64,000 bases of DNA from Candidatus Thorarchaeota archaeon (lineage in GTDB: Archaea > Asgardarchaeota > Thorarchaeia > Thorarchaeales > Thorarchaeaceae): assembly GCA_019057475.1 (NCBI GenBank), contig DXJO01000028.1, forward strand, positions 1-64,000. Direction: 5' to 3'. The notes under the pieces are model-generated. The model was not told where the DNA came from. It was given only the letters and a program-made list of their open reading frames with translations, and searched no databases. A program made the translations under genes and the position numbers. Shown one piece after another: positions 13,386-22,287 of the stretch (position 1 is the first letter of the stretch; every line of letters begins with the position of its first letter).

Positions 13386-16300
13386 TTGAAACAGGTGTAT
13401 TCATTTACAATAACCTTTGTTCTACTTTTTGGCATTGCTTCATCATTTGGGTTTGTATCAGCAACGCCTGCAGGAGTACATGTTGAAGCTCTTGTTTTTT
13501 CCATAATAACCTCAGATGATGAACAGGTTCTTGCACTTCTCAATGATGAAATTGATCTGATTGGAGAGATGATTGATCCCAGCTTTCTTCAAGCTCTTGC
13601 AGAAGCAGAGGATATAGAGGTAGCAAACGTTTCGCGGAATGGTTATGGTTATCTCACAATCAATTGTGATAAATATCCTTTGAATATCACAGCATTTAGA
13701 CGAGCATTTTCATTTGCCTTGGATAAAGAAGCTATCTCAGATGACGTCTGGGAGGGCTTATCTGTACCACAGGACAGTGTTGTTCCACAAGTCAATCCAT
13801 TTTCAATTGAGGGACAGCTTCCTTACACCTATTATGAAGCGAATGTAGTTATAGGTCAACAACTTCTAGCTGATGCTGGCTTTTCTGATATTGACGAAGA
13901 CAATTACCTTGAAGCTCCTAATGGGAGTGACTTTAATGTCAAAATCGAGGTGGCGCAGTCATCAAGTATTGCAATCGAGATAGGGCAGAAGGCTGCTGAG
14001 GCCCTCACCGCTTTAGGTATTAACGCGACATCCGTTCCGACAGATTTCTACGAATATCTCAATAGATTGTATTTCCATGGGGACTATGATATCGCCTTTC
14101 TTGGAACTACTTTCGGCAATTTCGATGTTGATTGGCTTGCCTATGAATATTGGTCCGAGTATGCGGATGAACCGTATCATAACTTTCCGAATTTCCGAAA
14201 TGCAAGTTATGACGTTTGGAGGGATCAACTTCTCCATGCAACTGAATACGAAGATGTCTATGACGCTGCAATTGAAATGCAACGTATCCTCGTCCATGAG
14301 AGCCCCATTGTTGTCTGTTATGAGAATATTCTTTTGTCTGCTTACAGAACCGATCGTTTTGAGGGTCATATAAATCAGCCAAGTAAAGGCGTGCCAAATT
14401 GGTGGACCTTCTATAATGTGCGTCAATCTCCTGCTGGAGGCACTTTCAGAACAAATTTGGCGTTGGATGTAGATTCTTTCAATTTCATGGTTTCAAGCTC
14501 GCATTACTCCGAATTGGTAAATATGGAAATGTGGGATTCCTTGATTAGGTTAGGTCCAGATGGAGATGATGTTCTTTGGTTAGCGGAATCCTGTATTGTC
14601 GAAACCCATGCTGATAACCCTGCTGTGCCTGCTGGCCATACAAGATTCACGTTCGATATTGTGGAGAATGCTACTTGGACTGATGGTACTGCATTAACTG
14701 CAGAGGATGTTGCATACTCATTCAACTACTACCGTGACGCACCTGGTAACCCATACGGTGTTGATCTCGCTGAGATGACCGCAGCATACGCACCAACCCC
14801 ATACACAGTAATCGCTGAATTCAATAGTGAGTCCTACTGGCACTTGCATACTATTGGCTACAAACCAATCATTCCGAAACATATCTTCGAAGTTATAGGG
14901 ATCGATGGTTGGAATACTTGGAATCCCAATCCTCCCGCTGAAGAGATGGTGACATCTGGACCATTCAATGTTTCCGAATACGTTGCGGGCGAATTCATCG
15001 AGATGACGAGGAATCCGAGTTACTTCCGTGCTATACCGGCATCGCAAATAGAAAGCCCGTCAATTACTCCCCAGAGTGATATCACGTATGGATTTGGGTC
15101 TACAGGAAATCAAATCTCGTGGCCTGTTTCTGATTCCAATCCAGATACATACAGCATTTACAGGGACTCCATAGAGATTGAAGCAGGAGTTTGGGTTTCC
15201 GGGAACATAGTGATAGATATCGATGGATTAGATGTGGGTCAATACAACTACACTCTGGAAGTTCATGACACTGATGGCTATTCTGCTGTCGACACTGTCT
15301 TGGTCAATGTAACAACACCTGGATCTGGAAAGATCATATTTGACTATTCACACGGTCAGTATAGTGCATTTGTAGCTGATATCGATCAGTATCTTATGAA
15401 CAACCTTACTGCTCTTGGATATGAGATTGTGTGTGCCTTTGGTGGAATAAACTCATCAATACTGAGTGATGCTGATGGTCTGATAATCAGCTCGATATAT
15501 GGCACAGACAATGGTTTTAGCGCCTTGGAAATTGATGATATTGCTAACTGGTTCAATGATGCTCCACGGTTCCTATGGATTGGTTATGATTCTGATTATG
15601 ATGGGCGATATGTTAACGATAATATGACTGCCATACTGAGCGGTGTTGGCTCTCATGTTTACGGTGAACCAACTTCAATTGATGATGCAGAAGAAAACTG
15701 TGGAGCTGCGTATAGGGTTGTCGCAAATACAACCAGTTCGAACCCATTCGTATCGGAAATCGTTGAGGGCGTTTCACATGTGATTATGCATGGACCTACA
15801 TGTTTGTATGGAAGTACATTGGCAGATTCTACCAATGGGGTCGTTTCTCTTGAAGACACATCAATCGAAAATGTCTACCCCCTCCTATACTATGGTCAAG
15901 GTGCTACGATCGCAGATAGGGATCTAGTTCCACCGTTGGCTCATACTGACGCGCAAATCGGTGGCTTTGCTGCTGCTGCGATGGAAATCAATGCAGGACT
16001 TGGCGGGAATGGCGTAATAGTAACCTCAGGAGCTTCTCCTTATGGTGACTTTCGTCCAATGTGCACGTTCTTCTATTATCGAGTCTTGACTGGTGATCTT
16101 CTCGTTCGCAATGCCATTGATTTCGGTATGACAAGGATACTTGACACAAGCGCTCCAGTTATTGACGCACCTGAAGACCTGATATACAATGAAGGGGACG
16201 TAGGTAACTACATCAATTGGAGTGCGAGTGTTCTCAATCCTTCATCATATTCTATTTATTTCGAAGAAGAACTACTCTACGCAGGTTTGTGGAACTCAAG

Positions 16301-17435
16301 TTCAGAGATTCTATCTGTCAATGTTGATGGACTTACATTGGGCATCTACAACTATACCATACTCTTTGAGAACGGCTTAGGGAACTCTAGCACTGATACT
16401 GTGTATGTTGAAGTCGTTGATGGAACATCGCCTATTCTTACACATCCAACTGACTTAACCTACTCAGAAGGTTCCACCGGACACACGATCTTATGGCAGG
16501 GAACTGAGAATTATCCTTCCCACTATGAGGTCTTCAAGAATGGATCTATCTATCAATCTGGGCTATGGAATTCTAGTAGTGAACTGATTTCGGTCAGTGT
16601 TGATGGTCTTTCTCTTGGTACCTATAACTATACACTTGTCCTAACCGATGACAGTGGGAATTTCGCACCAGATACAGTCTTTATCACCGTGATTGATACT
16701 ACAGCACCAGAATACAATCTCCTTCCTGATGATATCTCATTCAATGAAGGAGAAACTGGATTTTCCATCATATGGAATTTCACTGATGGTAATCCTGCGC
16801 GATATGTACTATATAGGAATGGTTCAATGGTCGACAGTGGCACTTGGACGAATCCCTATTCATACGAGTACGCGATTTCTGTAACTGCATATGGACTGTA
16901 TAACTTCACAATCGTGGTCAATGACACTACTGGCTTTAGTGCTTCTGACACCATGTGGGTGACAATCAATGACGTCACTCCCCCCTCTTTGAACAACCCT
17001 GCAGATATTTCGTTCCAAGTCGGTGAAACTGGATATGTTGTCGATTGGATTCCATCAGACAACAATCCGCTAACCTATTCAATAACTAGGAATGGAACAG
17101 TTATTGGGAGTGGTCAATGGACATCAGGAGATTCTCTAGTTGTCAATCTGGATGGTCTTACTCAAGGTACCTACTTGTTTACGATAGTGATCTGGGACCA
17201 ATCTGGGAATTTCGCGGTGGATACAGTGGTTGTAAGAGTCCTAGAAACATCCACAACTACCACAACAACAACGACTACAACAACGACTACAACAACGACT
17301 ACAACAACGACTACAACAACGACTACAACAACTGAACCTGACGATATTATGACAGTAATTCTCTTTATCACCGCAATGGGATCATTTGTCGTGATAATCG
17401 TTCTTGTCATAATAGTTATGCGAGCTAGGAAATAA
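13386..17435 (+). CDS. Membrane-anchored family-5 solute-binding surface protein with swapped lobes
   Basis: 1349 aa, TTG start with GGAGGGTG just upstream. Signal peptide 1-26 (MKQVYSFTITFVLLFGIASS). Residues ~30-345 match the C-terminal lobe of SBP_bac_5 (LNDEIDLIGEMID; YLTINCDKYPLNITAFRRAF; then SFALDKEAI). Residues ~351-548 match its N-terminal lobe (GGTFRTNLALDVDSFNF; then FTFDIVENATWTDGTALTAE; IIPKHIFEV; MTRNPSYF). So the lobes occur in reversed order. Then an Ig-like repeat (~555-640), a ~260-aa alpha/beta domain resembling DUF4350/GATase-like folds (KIIFDYSHGQYSAFVADI...), four more ~90-aa Ig-like repeats (~918-1285, each with 'YNEG..G..I.W' and 'YNYT' motifs), 27 consecutive Thr and a TM anchor with RARK. 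Role by family: peptide or oligosaccharide capture at the cell surface. No transporter genes adjacent. Hairpin terminator follows. Confidence 0.85.
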   Translation: MKQVYSFTITFVLLFGIASSFGFVSATPAGVHVEALVFSIITSDDEQVLALLNDEIDLIGEMIDPSFLQALAEAEDIEVANVSRNGYGYLTINCDKYPLNITAFRRAFSFALDKEAISDDVWEGLSVPQDSVVPQVNPFSIEGQLPYTYYEANVVIGQQLLADAGFSDIDEDNYLEAPNGSDFNVKIEVAQSSSIAIEIGQKAAEALTALGINATSVPTDFYEYLNRLYFHGDYDIAFLGTTFGNFDVDWLAYEYWSEYADEPYHNFPNFRNASYDVWRDQLLHATEYEDVYDAAIEMQRILVHESPIVVCYENILLSAYRTDRFEGHINQPSKGVPNWWTFYNVRQSPAGGTFRTNLALDVDSFNFMVSSSHYSELVNMEMWDSLIRLGPDGDDVLWLAESCIVETHADNPAVPAGHTRFTFDIVENATWTDGTALTAEDVAYSFNYYRDAPGNPYGVDLAEMTAAYAPTPYTVIAEFNSESYWHLHTIGYKPIIPKHIFEVIGIDGWNTWNPNPPAEEMVTSGPFNVSEYVAGEFIEMTRNPSYFRAIPASQIESPSITPQSDITYGFGSTGNQISWPVSDSNPDTYSIYRDSIEIEAGVWVSGNIVIDIDGLDVGQYNYTLEVHDTDGYSAVDTVLVNVTTPGSGKIIFDYSHGQYSAFVADIDQYLMNNLTALGYEIVCAFGGINSSILSDADGLIISSIYGTDNGFSALEIDDIANWFNDAPRFLWIGYDSDYDGRYVNDNMTAILSGVGSHVYGEPTSIDDAEENCGAAYRVVANTTSSNPFVSEIVEGVSHVIMHGPTCLYGSTLADSTNGVVSLEDTSIENVYPLLYYGQGATIADRDLVPPLAHTDAQIGGFAAAAMEINAGLGGNGVIVTSGASPYGDFRPMCTFFYYRVLTGDLLVRNAIDFGMTRILDTSAPVIDAPEDLIYNEGDVGNYINWSASVLNPSSYSIYFEEELLYAGLWNSSSEILSVNVDGLTLGIYNYTILFENGLGNSSTDTVYVEVVDGTSPILTHPTDLTYSEGSTGHTILWQGTENYPSHYEVFKNGSIYQSGLWNSSSELISVSVDGLSLGTYNYTLVLTDDSGNFAPDTVFITVIDTTAPEYNLLPDDISFNEGETGFSIIWNFTDGNPARYVLYRNGSMVDSGTWTNPYSYEYAISVTAYGLYNFTIVVNDTTGFSASDTMWVTINDVTPPSLNNPADISFQVGETGYVVDWIPSDNNPLTYSITRNGTVIGSGQWTSGDSLVVNLDGLTQGTYLFTIVIWDQSGNFAVDTVVVRVLETSTTTTTTTTTTTTTTTTTTTTTTTTTTTEPDDIMTVILFITAMGSFVVIIVLVIIVMRARK
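17265..17324 (+). repeat. 12-bp coding tandem repeat (ACAACAACGACT x5) for a Thr stalk
   Basis: Five perfect copies of the 12-mer inside the binding-protein gene, part of an 81-base tract (17253-17333) encoding 27 threonines just before the TM anchor. It is probably an O-glycosylated stalk. Perfect repeats make it prone to length variation by slippage. Confidence 0.85.
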
Positions 17436-17442
17436 ACTGCAA

Positions 17443-17476
17443 AGGAGGCCATTGGCCTCCTAGCACTTTTCTTTCA
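17443..17476 (+). terminator. Terminator of the binding-protein gene
   Basis: AGGAGGCC (17443-17450) pairs with GGCCTCCT (17454-17461), 3-base loop, followed by a T-rich tract. Confidence 0.7.
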
Positions 17477-17648
17477 AGAAATCATGACCCTTGATTCCTA
17501 TTCTTCAAATCTCATCATGTATGTTCATTAGACCCTTTGAATTAGTGGAGAAATGAGTACCCTTTAATCGAACGCCATCCCAGTCACGGTTTAATGGTGT
17601 TATCCAATATGTCGGGCAAGGAATGAGCTGATACGAGGTCTGGTAAGA

Positions 17649-18944
17649 ATGGACGAACATGAGATTGATGACAAGAAGAACACTGTACCATTCACAGCTC
17701 GAATCATTGCTTACTATCGTGCTATGGAAACCAAGTGCGAAAACCCGCTCATCGTTGACCCCTATGCAGAACGTCTTACAGGTGACATGACTGCGTATTT
17801 TGAAGAACACAAACGAACGCGCGGAACAGGGGACTATGCAGTTGTTCGAACTTACTACATCGACAACCATCTGCTAGCACCTTGGTGTAACAAGCATGAG
17901 AAATTCCAGATTGTTCTGCTGGGTGCAGGATTGGATGCGAGAGCTTACCATCTTGAATCGCTCCAAAGAAACGAACATACACTCTTTGAGATTGATTTTG
18001 ATATTGTGAACAGCTACAAGGCTAGCATTCTTCAGGATGACCAACCTCTGTGTGACCTCGTGCGAATCTCTGCAGATTTGTCAAACCCAGCTTGGATCTC
18101 GCAACTGGAAAAAGAGGGGTTTGCGCATGATATTCCTACCTTTTGGCTGCTAGAGGGTCTCGTTTACTATATCGATCAAGAAATGGTCATATCGGTCCTC
18201 AAGGCTGCTGCAAAGAGTTGTGGAGAAGGAAGCCAGATATTCGCAGATGTCTGCGTTCCCGGACTCACACTCGCACAGTTCGGTCCATTCATGATGCATT
18301 TTAGGTGGGGACTAAACAAAGAGGATGTCCCTCAATTCTTTGCGCATTCAGGCTGGAATGTCACTTGCGCGTTTGCCGATGACTATGATCAAGGTTGCGA
18401 TGTGGGACAAAGAGGGCTCATGTTTGTCACTGGATTGCGTGACCTCTCAAGACTAGGAGTTCCTTTGTCTCTGGCTGAATCCGTTGATGATGAGTCAATG
18501 AAGATTCCAGAATCTGAAATCCAGAGTTTTTCGAAAGAATTCATCAAGAAGACTATTCCTGAGATTGAGGGTATCCTCGATATCTACCAGAACAACTCTG
18601 ATGTTGGTATGACCACCTATCTTGAGTTCATCAAGAAAGAAAAACCCAGTCTAAAGAGAATCGTGAAGAGCTTCAACAACATCTACTCTATAGGACAAAT
18701 TTCATCACGACTGTTGAGAGACCCCTCCACAGTAGTACTTCATACTCGAGAAGAGGAGGAAGCGCATATAGTCGGCTATCTCAAGGCTATACTGTATCTT
18801 GGATACTGCGGGGCCAAAGGACTTGCAGGAGAGCAGTTCTCCATTACATCTCTCTATAAGCTGGGTGTGAAAACACAGACTATTAACAAAATGCAGTCAC
18901 TTGTGGACCTTGTCAGAGAGGACTTGCAAATGGCCACTTCTTAG
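17649..18944 (+). CDS. Leucine-carboxyl-methyltransferase-family SAM methyltransferase
   Basis: 431 aa. The first ~270 residues fit the LCM family (PF04072-like): RIIAYYRAMETKCENPLIVDPYAERL, SAM-binding VLLGAGLDARAYHL, acidic FEIDFDIVNSYKASIL after it, and WLLEGLVYYIDQEMV. Family members methylate carboxyl or other oxygen groups on peptides or small molecules (for example polyketide-associated PPM enzymes). The last ~150 residues are an extra all-helical region (SFSKEFIKKTIPEIEGILD onward) not usual for the family, with unknown role. Start ATG has GAGGT about 8 bases upstream. Stand-alone gene. Substrate cannot be told from sequence. Confidence 0.75.
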   Translation: MDEHEIDDKKNTVPFTARIIAYYRAMETKCENPLIVDPYAERLTGDMTAYFEEHKRTRGTGDYAVVRTYYIDNHLLAPWCNKHEKFQIVLLGAGLDARAYHLESLQRNEHTLFEIDFDIVNSYKASILQDDQPLCDLVRISADLSNPAWISQLEKEGFAHDIPTFWLLEGLVYYIDQEMVISVLKAAAKSCGEGSQIFADVCVPGLTLAQFGPFMMHFRWGLNKEDVPQFFAHSGWNVTCAFADDYDQGCDVGQRGLMFVTGLRDLSRLGVPLSLAESVDDESMKIPESEIQSFSKEFIKKTIPEIEGILDIYQNNSDVGMTTYLEFIKKEKPSLKRIVKSFNNIYSIGQISSRLLRDPSTVVLHTREEEEAHIVGYLKAILYLGYCGAKGLAGEQFSITSLYKLGVKTQTINKMQSLVDLVREDLQMATS

Positions 18945-19105
18945 CTCGCTTCAGACCTCCCTTGAAACAGTTTAGGATTACAGCTGCTCCTCTTGCCTGT
19001 TTGGCAGATATCCAGGGCCGAATATCGCACGACCCATAATGACCTTCAGGGCTATTTCGCGAAAATTCTTATTTGAGATAATCTCAAACCAATCAAGGTG
19101 GTAAT

Positions 19106-20290
19106 GTGGAATCTCTTTGGAATGAAGTAGAAACGGAGAACATCTTCCAGCACGTTCTAAATACTGAGAGTGAGAAACATCCCCTGCATAGCCTTGAGAA
19201 GCTGGAGGCGTGTGCTGATTACATCTTGTCTGAGCTCAAATCCTATGGATTAGCCACAGAGGTTCATGGGTTCAAGGTTGATGGTTTTGATCACACATTT
19301 AGAAATGTGGAGGGGTTCATTGGTGAGGGAGAGGGTCCAGAACTCCTCATTGTTTCACATTATGATACAGTACGCCATGCTCCCGGTGCAAACGACAATG
19401 GTAGTGCTATTGCTGTGATGCTTGAAGCAGCACGTATTCTAGTGAAAGCTGGTCTCAAGGGAAACGTTAGGTTTGTGAGTTTCAATCTGGAGGAGGGAAA
19501 TCCCGCAACAAGTGAACAATTGACAAGAATCGCTCGGTCTCATGGTGTAGTAGATGAGCAAGGACGGTATCTATCTTGGCACACAACCGCGATAATGAAA
19601 CGGTGGCGAGCAACTGTCGTCAAGCTAGTATACTCTGGAACTGACTGGGAAACAGCTGCGTCGACGGCAATCTCTGAGTTGATGGATGATTTGCAGGAAA
19701 ACGAGCTCGCACTTCTTAGAGAGGAGGAAAGGCTCCTCAAAGGCTGGACTCATACAAATTGGCCTGGACGTACCGCAATAATGGGAAGTAGTGCCTGGGT
19801 CGAACACGCTATCCTTGAAAAGAAGGAAATCATTGGGGTCTTGTGTCTTGAAACCATGGGTTATGCTTCAGAGGAACCGAACTCTCAGAAGTTTCCTGAC
19901 GAAGTAGACCCCCGAATGTATGAAATCTCCGGAACTCAAGAAGACCTGACTGTCGGTGATTTTCTAGCTGTAATTGCTGATGGAAATTCAAAGAGTCTTG
20001 CAGCATCATTCTGTGAGCAGTGTCAAGATGGTTCTATTGCACTTCCGTATGCATGTCTAAAGACGGATTTTGGCTATGAACAGGCCGCTCACGCAATGCC
20101 TAATATCCTAAGATCTGATCATGCTCCTTTCTGGAGAGAGAATATTCCTGCCTTGTTGATTACTGACACAGCAAACTTCCGTTATCCCTACTACCATACC
20201 CGTGCTGATACTATTGACAAGCTGGATTTTGATTTCCTAACAAAGATATGCAAAGCAACTATTGCCACAGCTATCAAGCTATGTAACTAA
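19106..20290 (+). CDS. M28-family zinc peptidase
   Basis: 394 aa, GTG start after AAGGTGGT; the overlapping ATG at 19104 is out of frame. M28 signatures: SHYDTV (first Zn His and Asp), GANDNGSAIAVMLEAARIL (bridging Asp in the DNGS motif), FNLEEGN (catalytic Glu pair) and the late YYHTRADTIDKLDF (last Zn His). A ~90-residue helical insertion (residues ~155-230) sits between the Glu motif and the next strand and is larger than in typical aminopeptidases. No signal peptide, so it acts in the cytosol, probably as an aminopeptidase or carboxypeptidase in peptide turnover. The exact substrate is unknown. Confidence 0.8.
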   Translation: MESLWNEVETENIFQHVLNTESEKHPLHSLEKLEACADYILSELKSYGLATEVHGFKVDGFDHTFRNVEGFIGEGEGPELLIVSHYDTVRHAPGANDNGSAIAVMLEAARILVKAGLKGNVRFVSFNLEEGNPATSEQLTRIARSHGVVDEQGRYLSWHTTAIMKRWRATVVKLVYSGTDWETAASTAISELMDDLQENELALLREEERLLKGWTHTNWPGRTAIMGSSAWVEHAILEKKEIIGVLCLETMGYASEEPNSQKFPDEVDPRMYEISGTQEDLTVGDFLAVIADGNSKSLAASFCEQCQDGSIALPYACLKTDFGYEQAAHAMPNILRSDHAPFWRENIPALLITDTANFRYPYYHTRADTIDKLDFDFLTKICKATIATAIKLCN

Positions 20291-20354
20291 CCAGAGCTTG
20301 GCGAACTGAAGGATGGAGAGAAGACTGAACATCTGGTTTCAATGAGGTTTAATC

Positions 20355-20366
20355 ACAAGCGCTTGT
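20355..20366. other. 12-bp palindrome ACAAGCGCTTGT between convergent genes
   Basis: Perfect self-complementary 12-mer about 65 bp after the peptidase stop and 50 bp before the end of the minus-strand gene. Could be a small terminator stem or a protein site; no T-run on either side. Confidence 0.3.
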
Positions 20367-20414
20367 TTGTGTAGAGTATCACTTGAATGGGAAGTGACCA
20401 AGAGTTATGTCATG

Positions 20415-20849
20415 TCATTTCTTATCAAGGATTTGTAGCAATTCATCTATGCCAGAAACTATCTGCCCTCCAGCTTCGATTGCACCCATGACATATTGAT
20501 TCTTGTACATTCTTCCGGGCCCTTCTCGATGCCCTCGAATGTCAGTGTAGAAACCGATTATCAACTTTCCAGAAGCATAGGCTACACCTATCTCACAAGC
20601 AACTCCACTATCGATAGGAAACTGATCTATACATGCAACGAGGATATCAGCTTTGACTATCTCTTCAGTGTCCACCCTGAAGATTTCTTCATTTGTGGGA
20701 GCGGTTTCAAATGTCATGGGGGTTTCTTGTGGAAGAAACACAGAATACCCAGCATCACGGAGAATAACTGCACACTTTTCATTGAACTCCCTATCCGCCT
20801 CAGAGAATAGCGCATTAGCCCAGTAGATTCGTGTCTTCTTCTTTGACAA
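20415..20849 (-). CDS. Nucleoside 2-deoxyribosyltransferase-like protein
   Basis: 144 aa. RIYWANALFSEADREFN at the N-terminus replaces the usual IYLAGPLF motif, followed by LRDAGYSVFLPQE, ADILVACIDQFPIDSGVACEIGVAYASGK (the conserved D-x-x-x-D-S-G-x-x-x-E-x-G-x-A signature, whose Glu is the catalytic nucleophile in this family) and the helical C-terminus. Such enzymes cleave or exchange nucleobases on deoxyribonucleosides, or hydrolyse nucleotide N-glycosidic bonds (DNPH1-like). The ORF opens right after a TGA, so TTG at 20849 is the only early start; no Shine-Dalgarno is seen. Divergent from the dodecin gene. Confidence 0.8.
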   Translation of the reverse strand: MSKKKTRIYWANALFSEADREFNEKCAVILRDAGYSVFLPQETPMTFETAPTNEEIFRVDTEEIVKADILVACIDQFPIDSGVACEIGVAYASGKLIIGFYTDIRGHREGPGRMYKNQYVMGAIEAGGQIVSGIDELLQILDKK

Positions 20850-20978
20850 AAGGAATCACTCACGCAAATCTGATGATAACGTCTTGAAAGAGCTTGCGAG
20901 AATAGAATTCGGCGCTCCAACACGCTTTTCACTGAGTAGCTCGCATAGTCTACCATCATTACATGTGGAGATTGAAAG

Positions 20979-21197
20979 ATGACAGAAGATGGAAGTGTCT
21001 ACAAGAGAATTGAGCTCGTTGGAGTAAGCAAAAAGAGTTGGGAAGACGCCATAGGCAGCGTCGTCGCGAAGGCGGCTAAGTCCATCCGTGATTTGCGGAT
21101 TGCAGAGGTTGACCAGCTCGATGTAACAATCGAGAATGGCAAGGTAACTGCCTATCGAGTCAGAGTGAAGATTAGTTTCAAGTATGAGAAGGACTAG
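20979..21197 (+). CDS. Dodecin, flavin-storage protein
   Basis: 72 aa, normal length for the family. VYKRIELVGVSKKSWEDAI (strand then helix), VVAKAAKSIRDLRIAEVDQL and the final strands GKVTAYRVRVKISFKYE are the dodecin pattern. Dodecins form hollow 12-mers that bind flavins (riboflavin in archaea) and buffer free flavin. Here the usual flavin-stacking Trp position in 'RW' is occupied by RIAEV, so the ligand geometry may differ. ATG with GGAG 8-9 bases upstream; strong terminator follows, so a single-gene unit. Confidence 0.85.
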   Translation: MTEDGSVYKRIELVGVSKKSWEDAIGSVVAKAAKSIRDLRIAEVDQLDVTIENGKVTAYRVRVKISFKYEKD

Positions 21198-21198
21198 A

Positions 21199-21229
21199 AG
21201 GGGACCCTGTTCCCCTCCTTCTTTTTTTT
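21199..21229 (+). terminator. Terminator of the dodecin gene
   Basis: AGGGGA (21199-21204) pairs with TCCCCT (21211-21216), followed by eight Ts at 21222-21229. Confidence 0.75.
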
Positions 21230-21300
21230 GCTAGGTCTTTGCTTTCGTCGCCGAGCAGATTTACATTGACCGTCTAAGAGGGTTTTCTCTATACTTTGAG

Positions 21301-22233
21301 TTATCTGAGTAGTCGTTCTGTAATCCACTGCTTGATAGGTTCTCCAGCGGGCATCTTCTTGCGCCAATCAGGGTCTTTGTAGAACCCCTCATGGCGGACT
21401 GTTACAAGATCTTCCAAGCCTGACGGACGGTTCCCCGTGATATCTTCTGTATGGAGGTGGAGGGGATAGTTGTACGTTTGAGGTAGTTCTTGCATCTCTT
21501 CAGTCGTAAGTATTGACAGAATGACCCCTGACAACACTGCTTGGTGGATGAAGATGGCGTAGCGCTCATCTTGCTGATAGAATTCCCGAAATGCAGGCTC
21601 CTGGTATGCTTCGAGGAAAGCATCACGCCAAGCCCTGAGCAAATTCCTCTCTGGGCGGGTGACCAGCAGGCCCGAGTTGAAGTATGGACGAATCTTTTCT
21701 CCTTCCACGTGGGTCATCATGGGAACAACGCGACCTTCAGGAATTTTGCAATAGCTGTAAACCAGTGTCCAGAACGAATCGAGCGGTTCGTCGTAGCGTG
21801 AACCCAGAAGAGTGTGATGAACCGGCTTGAATCCAAAGGTCTTGTTATCCTGCAGAAGGAAGTCTCTTGGTTCTTGAAGCACAATGGTGTTGGGATTCAA
21901 CCATGCAATGAAGTTAGCCTGGTCTAAAGCCATGGACTCAGCGCGGGCGGCAGCTATTGAATGTCCCGTGAACGGAAATCGAAGGACCTCTTCATCGACA
22001 TCAAACGGGACCAGAGTAACATCCAGGACGGATAGTTTGTTCGTGGCGATTGTAGAGAGTTGCTTTCCATTCTGTGGCACGTAGAACCAGACTGGGGCAT
22101 GCGAAAGAGACCCCGCAAAAGCACGGATGCTCTCTGCAAGAAGCAACGCATTTGTTTCTGATGATCTGTCGGGGAATACTATCGAGGCAAACACCAGTTT
22201 CGCTTGTCCATTGGTCCTCTCCCTGGTCGACAT
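21301..22233 (-). CDS. GT-A-fold glycosyltransferase-like protein
   Basis: 310 aa. Alternating strands and helices from AKLVFASIVFPDRSSETNALL, an acidic/Asn motif where a DxD would be expected (NFIAWLNPNTIVLQEP), and FNSGLLVTRPERNLLRAW, which resembles the 'FNSGVL' motif of GT8-type nucleotide-sugar transferases. The absence of a clear DxD makes activity uncertain; it may be a catalytically altered member. Located 55 bp downstream of mutL on the same strand, so possibly co-transcribed, though a functional link is not evident. Confidence 0.5.
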   Translation of the reverse strand: MSTRERTNGQAKLVFASIVFPDRSSETNALLLAESIRAFAGSLSHAPVWFYVPQNGKQLSTIATNKLSVLDVTLVPFDVDEEVLRFPFTGHSIAAARAESMALDQANFIAWLNPNTIVLQEPRDFLLQDNKTFGFKPVHHTLLGSRYDEPLDSFWTLVYSYCKIPEGRVVPMMTHVEGEKIRPYFNSGLLVTRPERNLLRAWRDAFLEAYQEPAFREFYQQDERYAIFIHQAVLSGVILSILTTEEMQELPQTYNYPLHLHTEDITGNRPSGLEDLVTVRHEGFYKDPDWRKKMPAGEPIKQWITERLLR

Positions 22234-22287
22234 AATTCATCCAAAACCGTGCGTCTTACTTAATGAGTCGTTCAGGGCAACCTAGTT

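Noticed and set aside
17253-17333. ACA/ACG/ACT repeats considered as a CRISPR-like or microsatellite array
   Set aside because: The repeats are in frame and encode a Thr stalk of the surface protein; no spacers.
20355-20366. ACAAGCGCTTGT palindrome as an operator
   Set aside because: It lies between the 3' ends of convergent genes, away from any promoter, so it is listed only as an unexplained palindrome.
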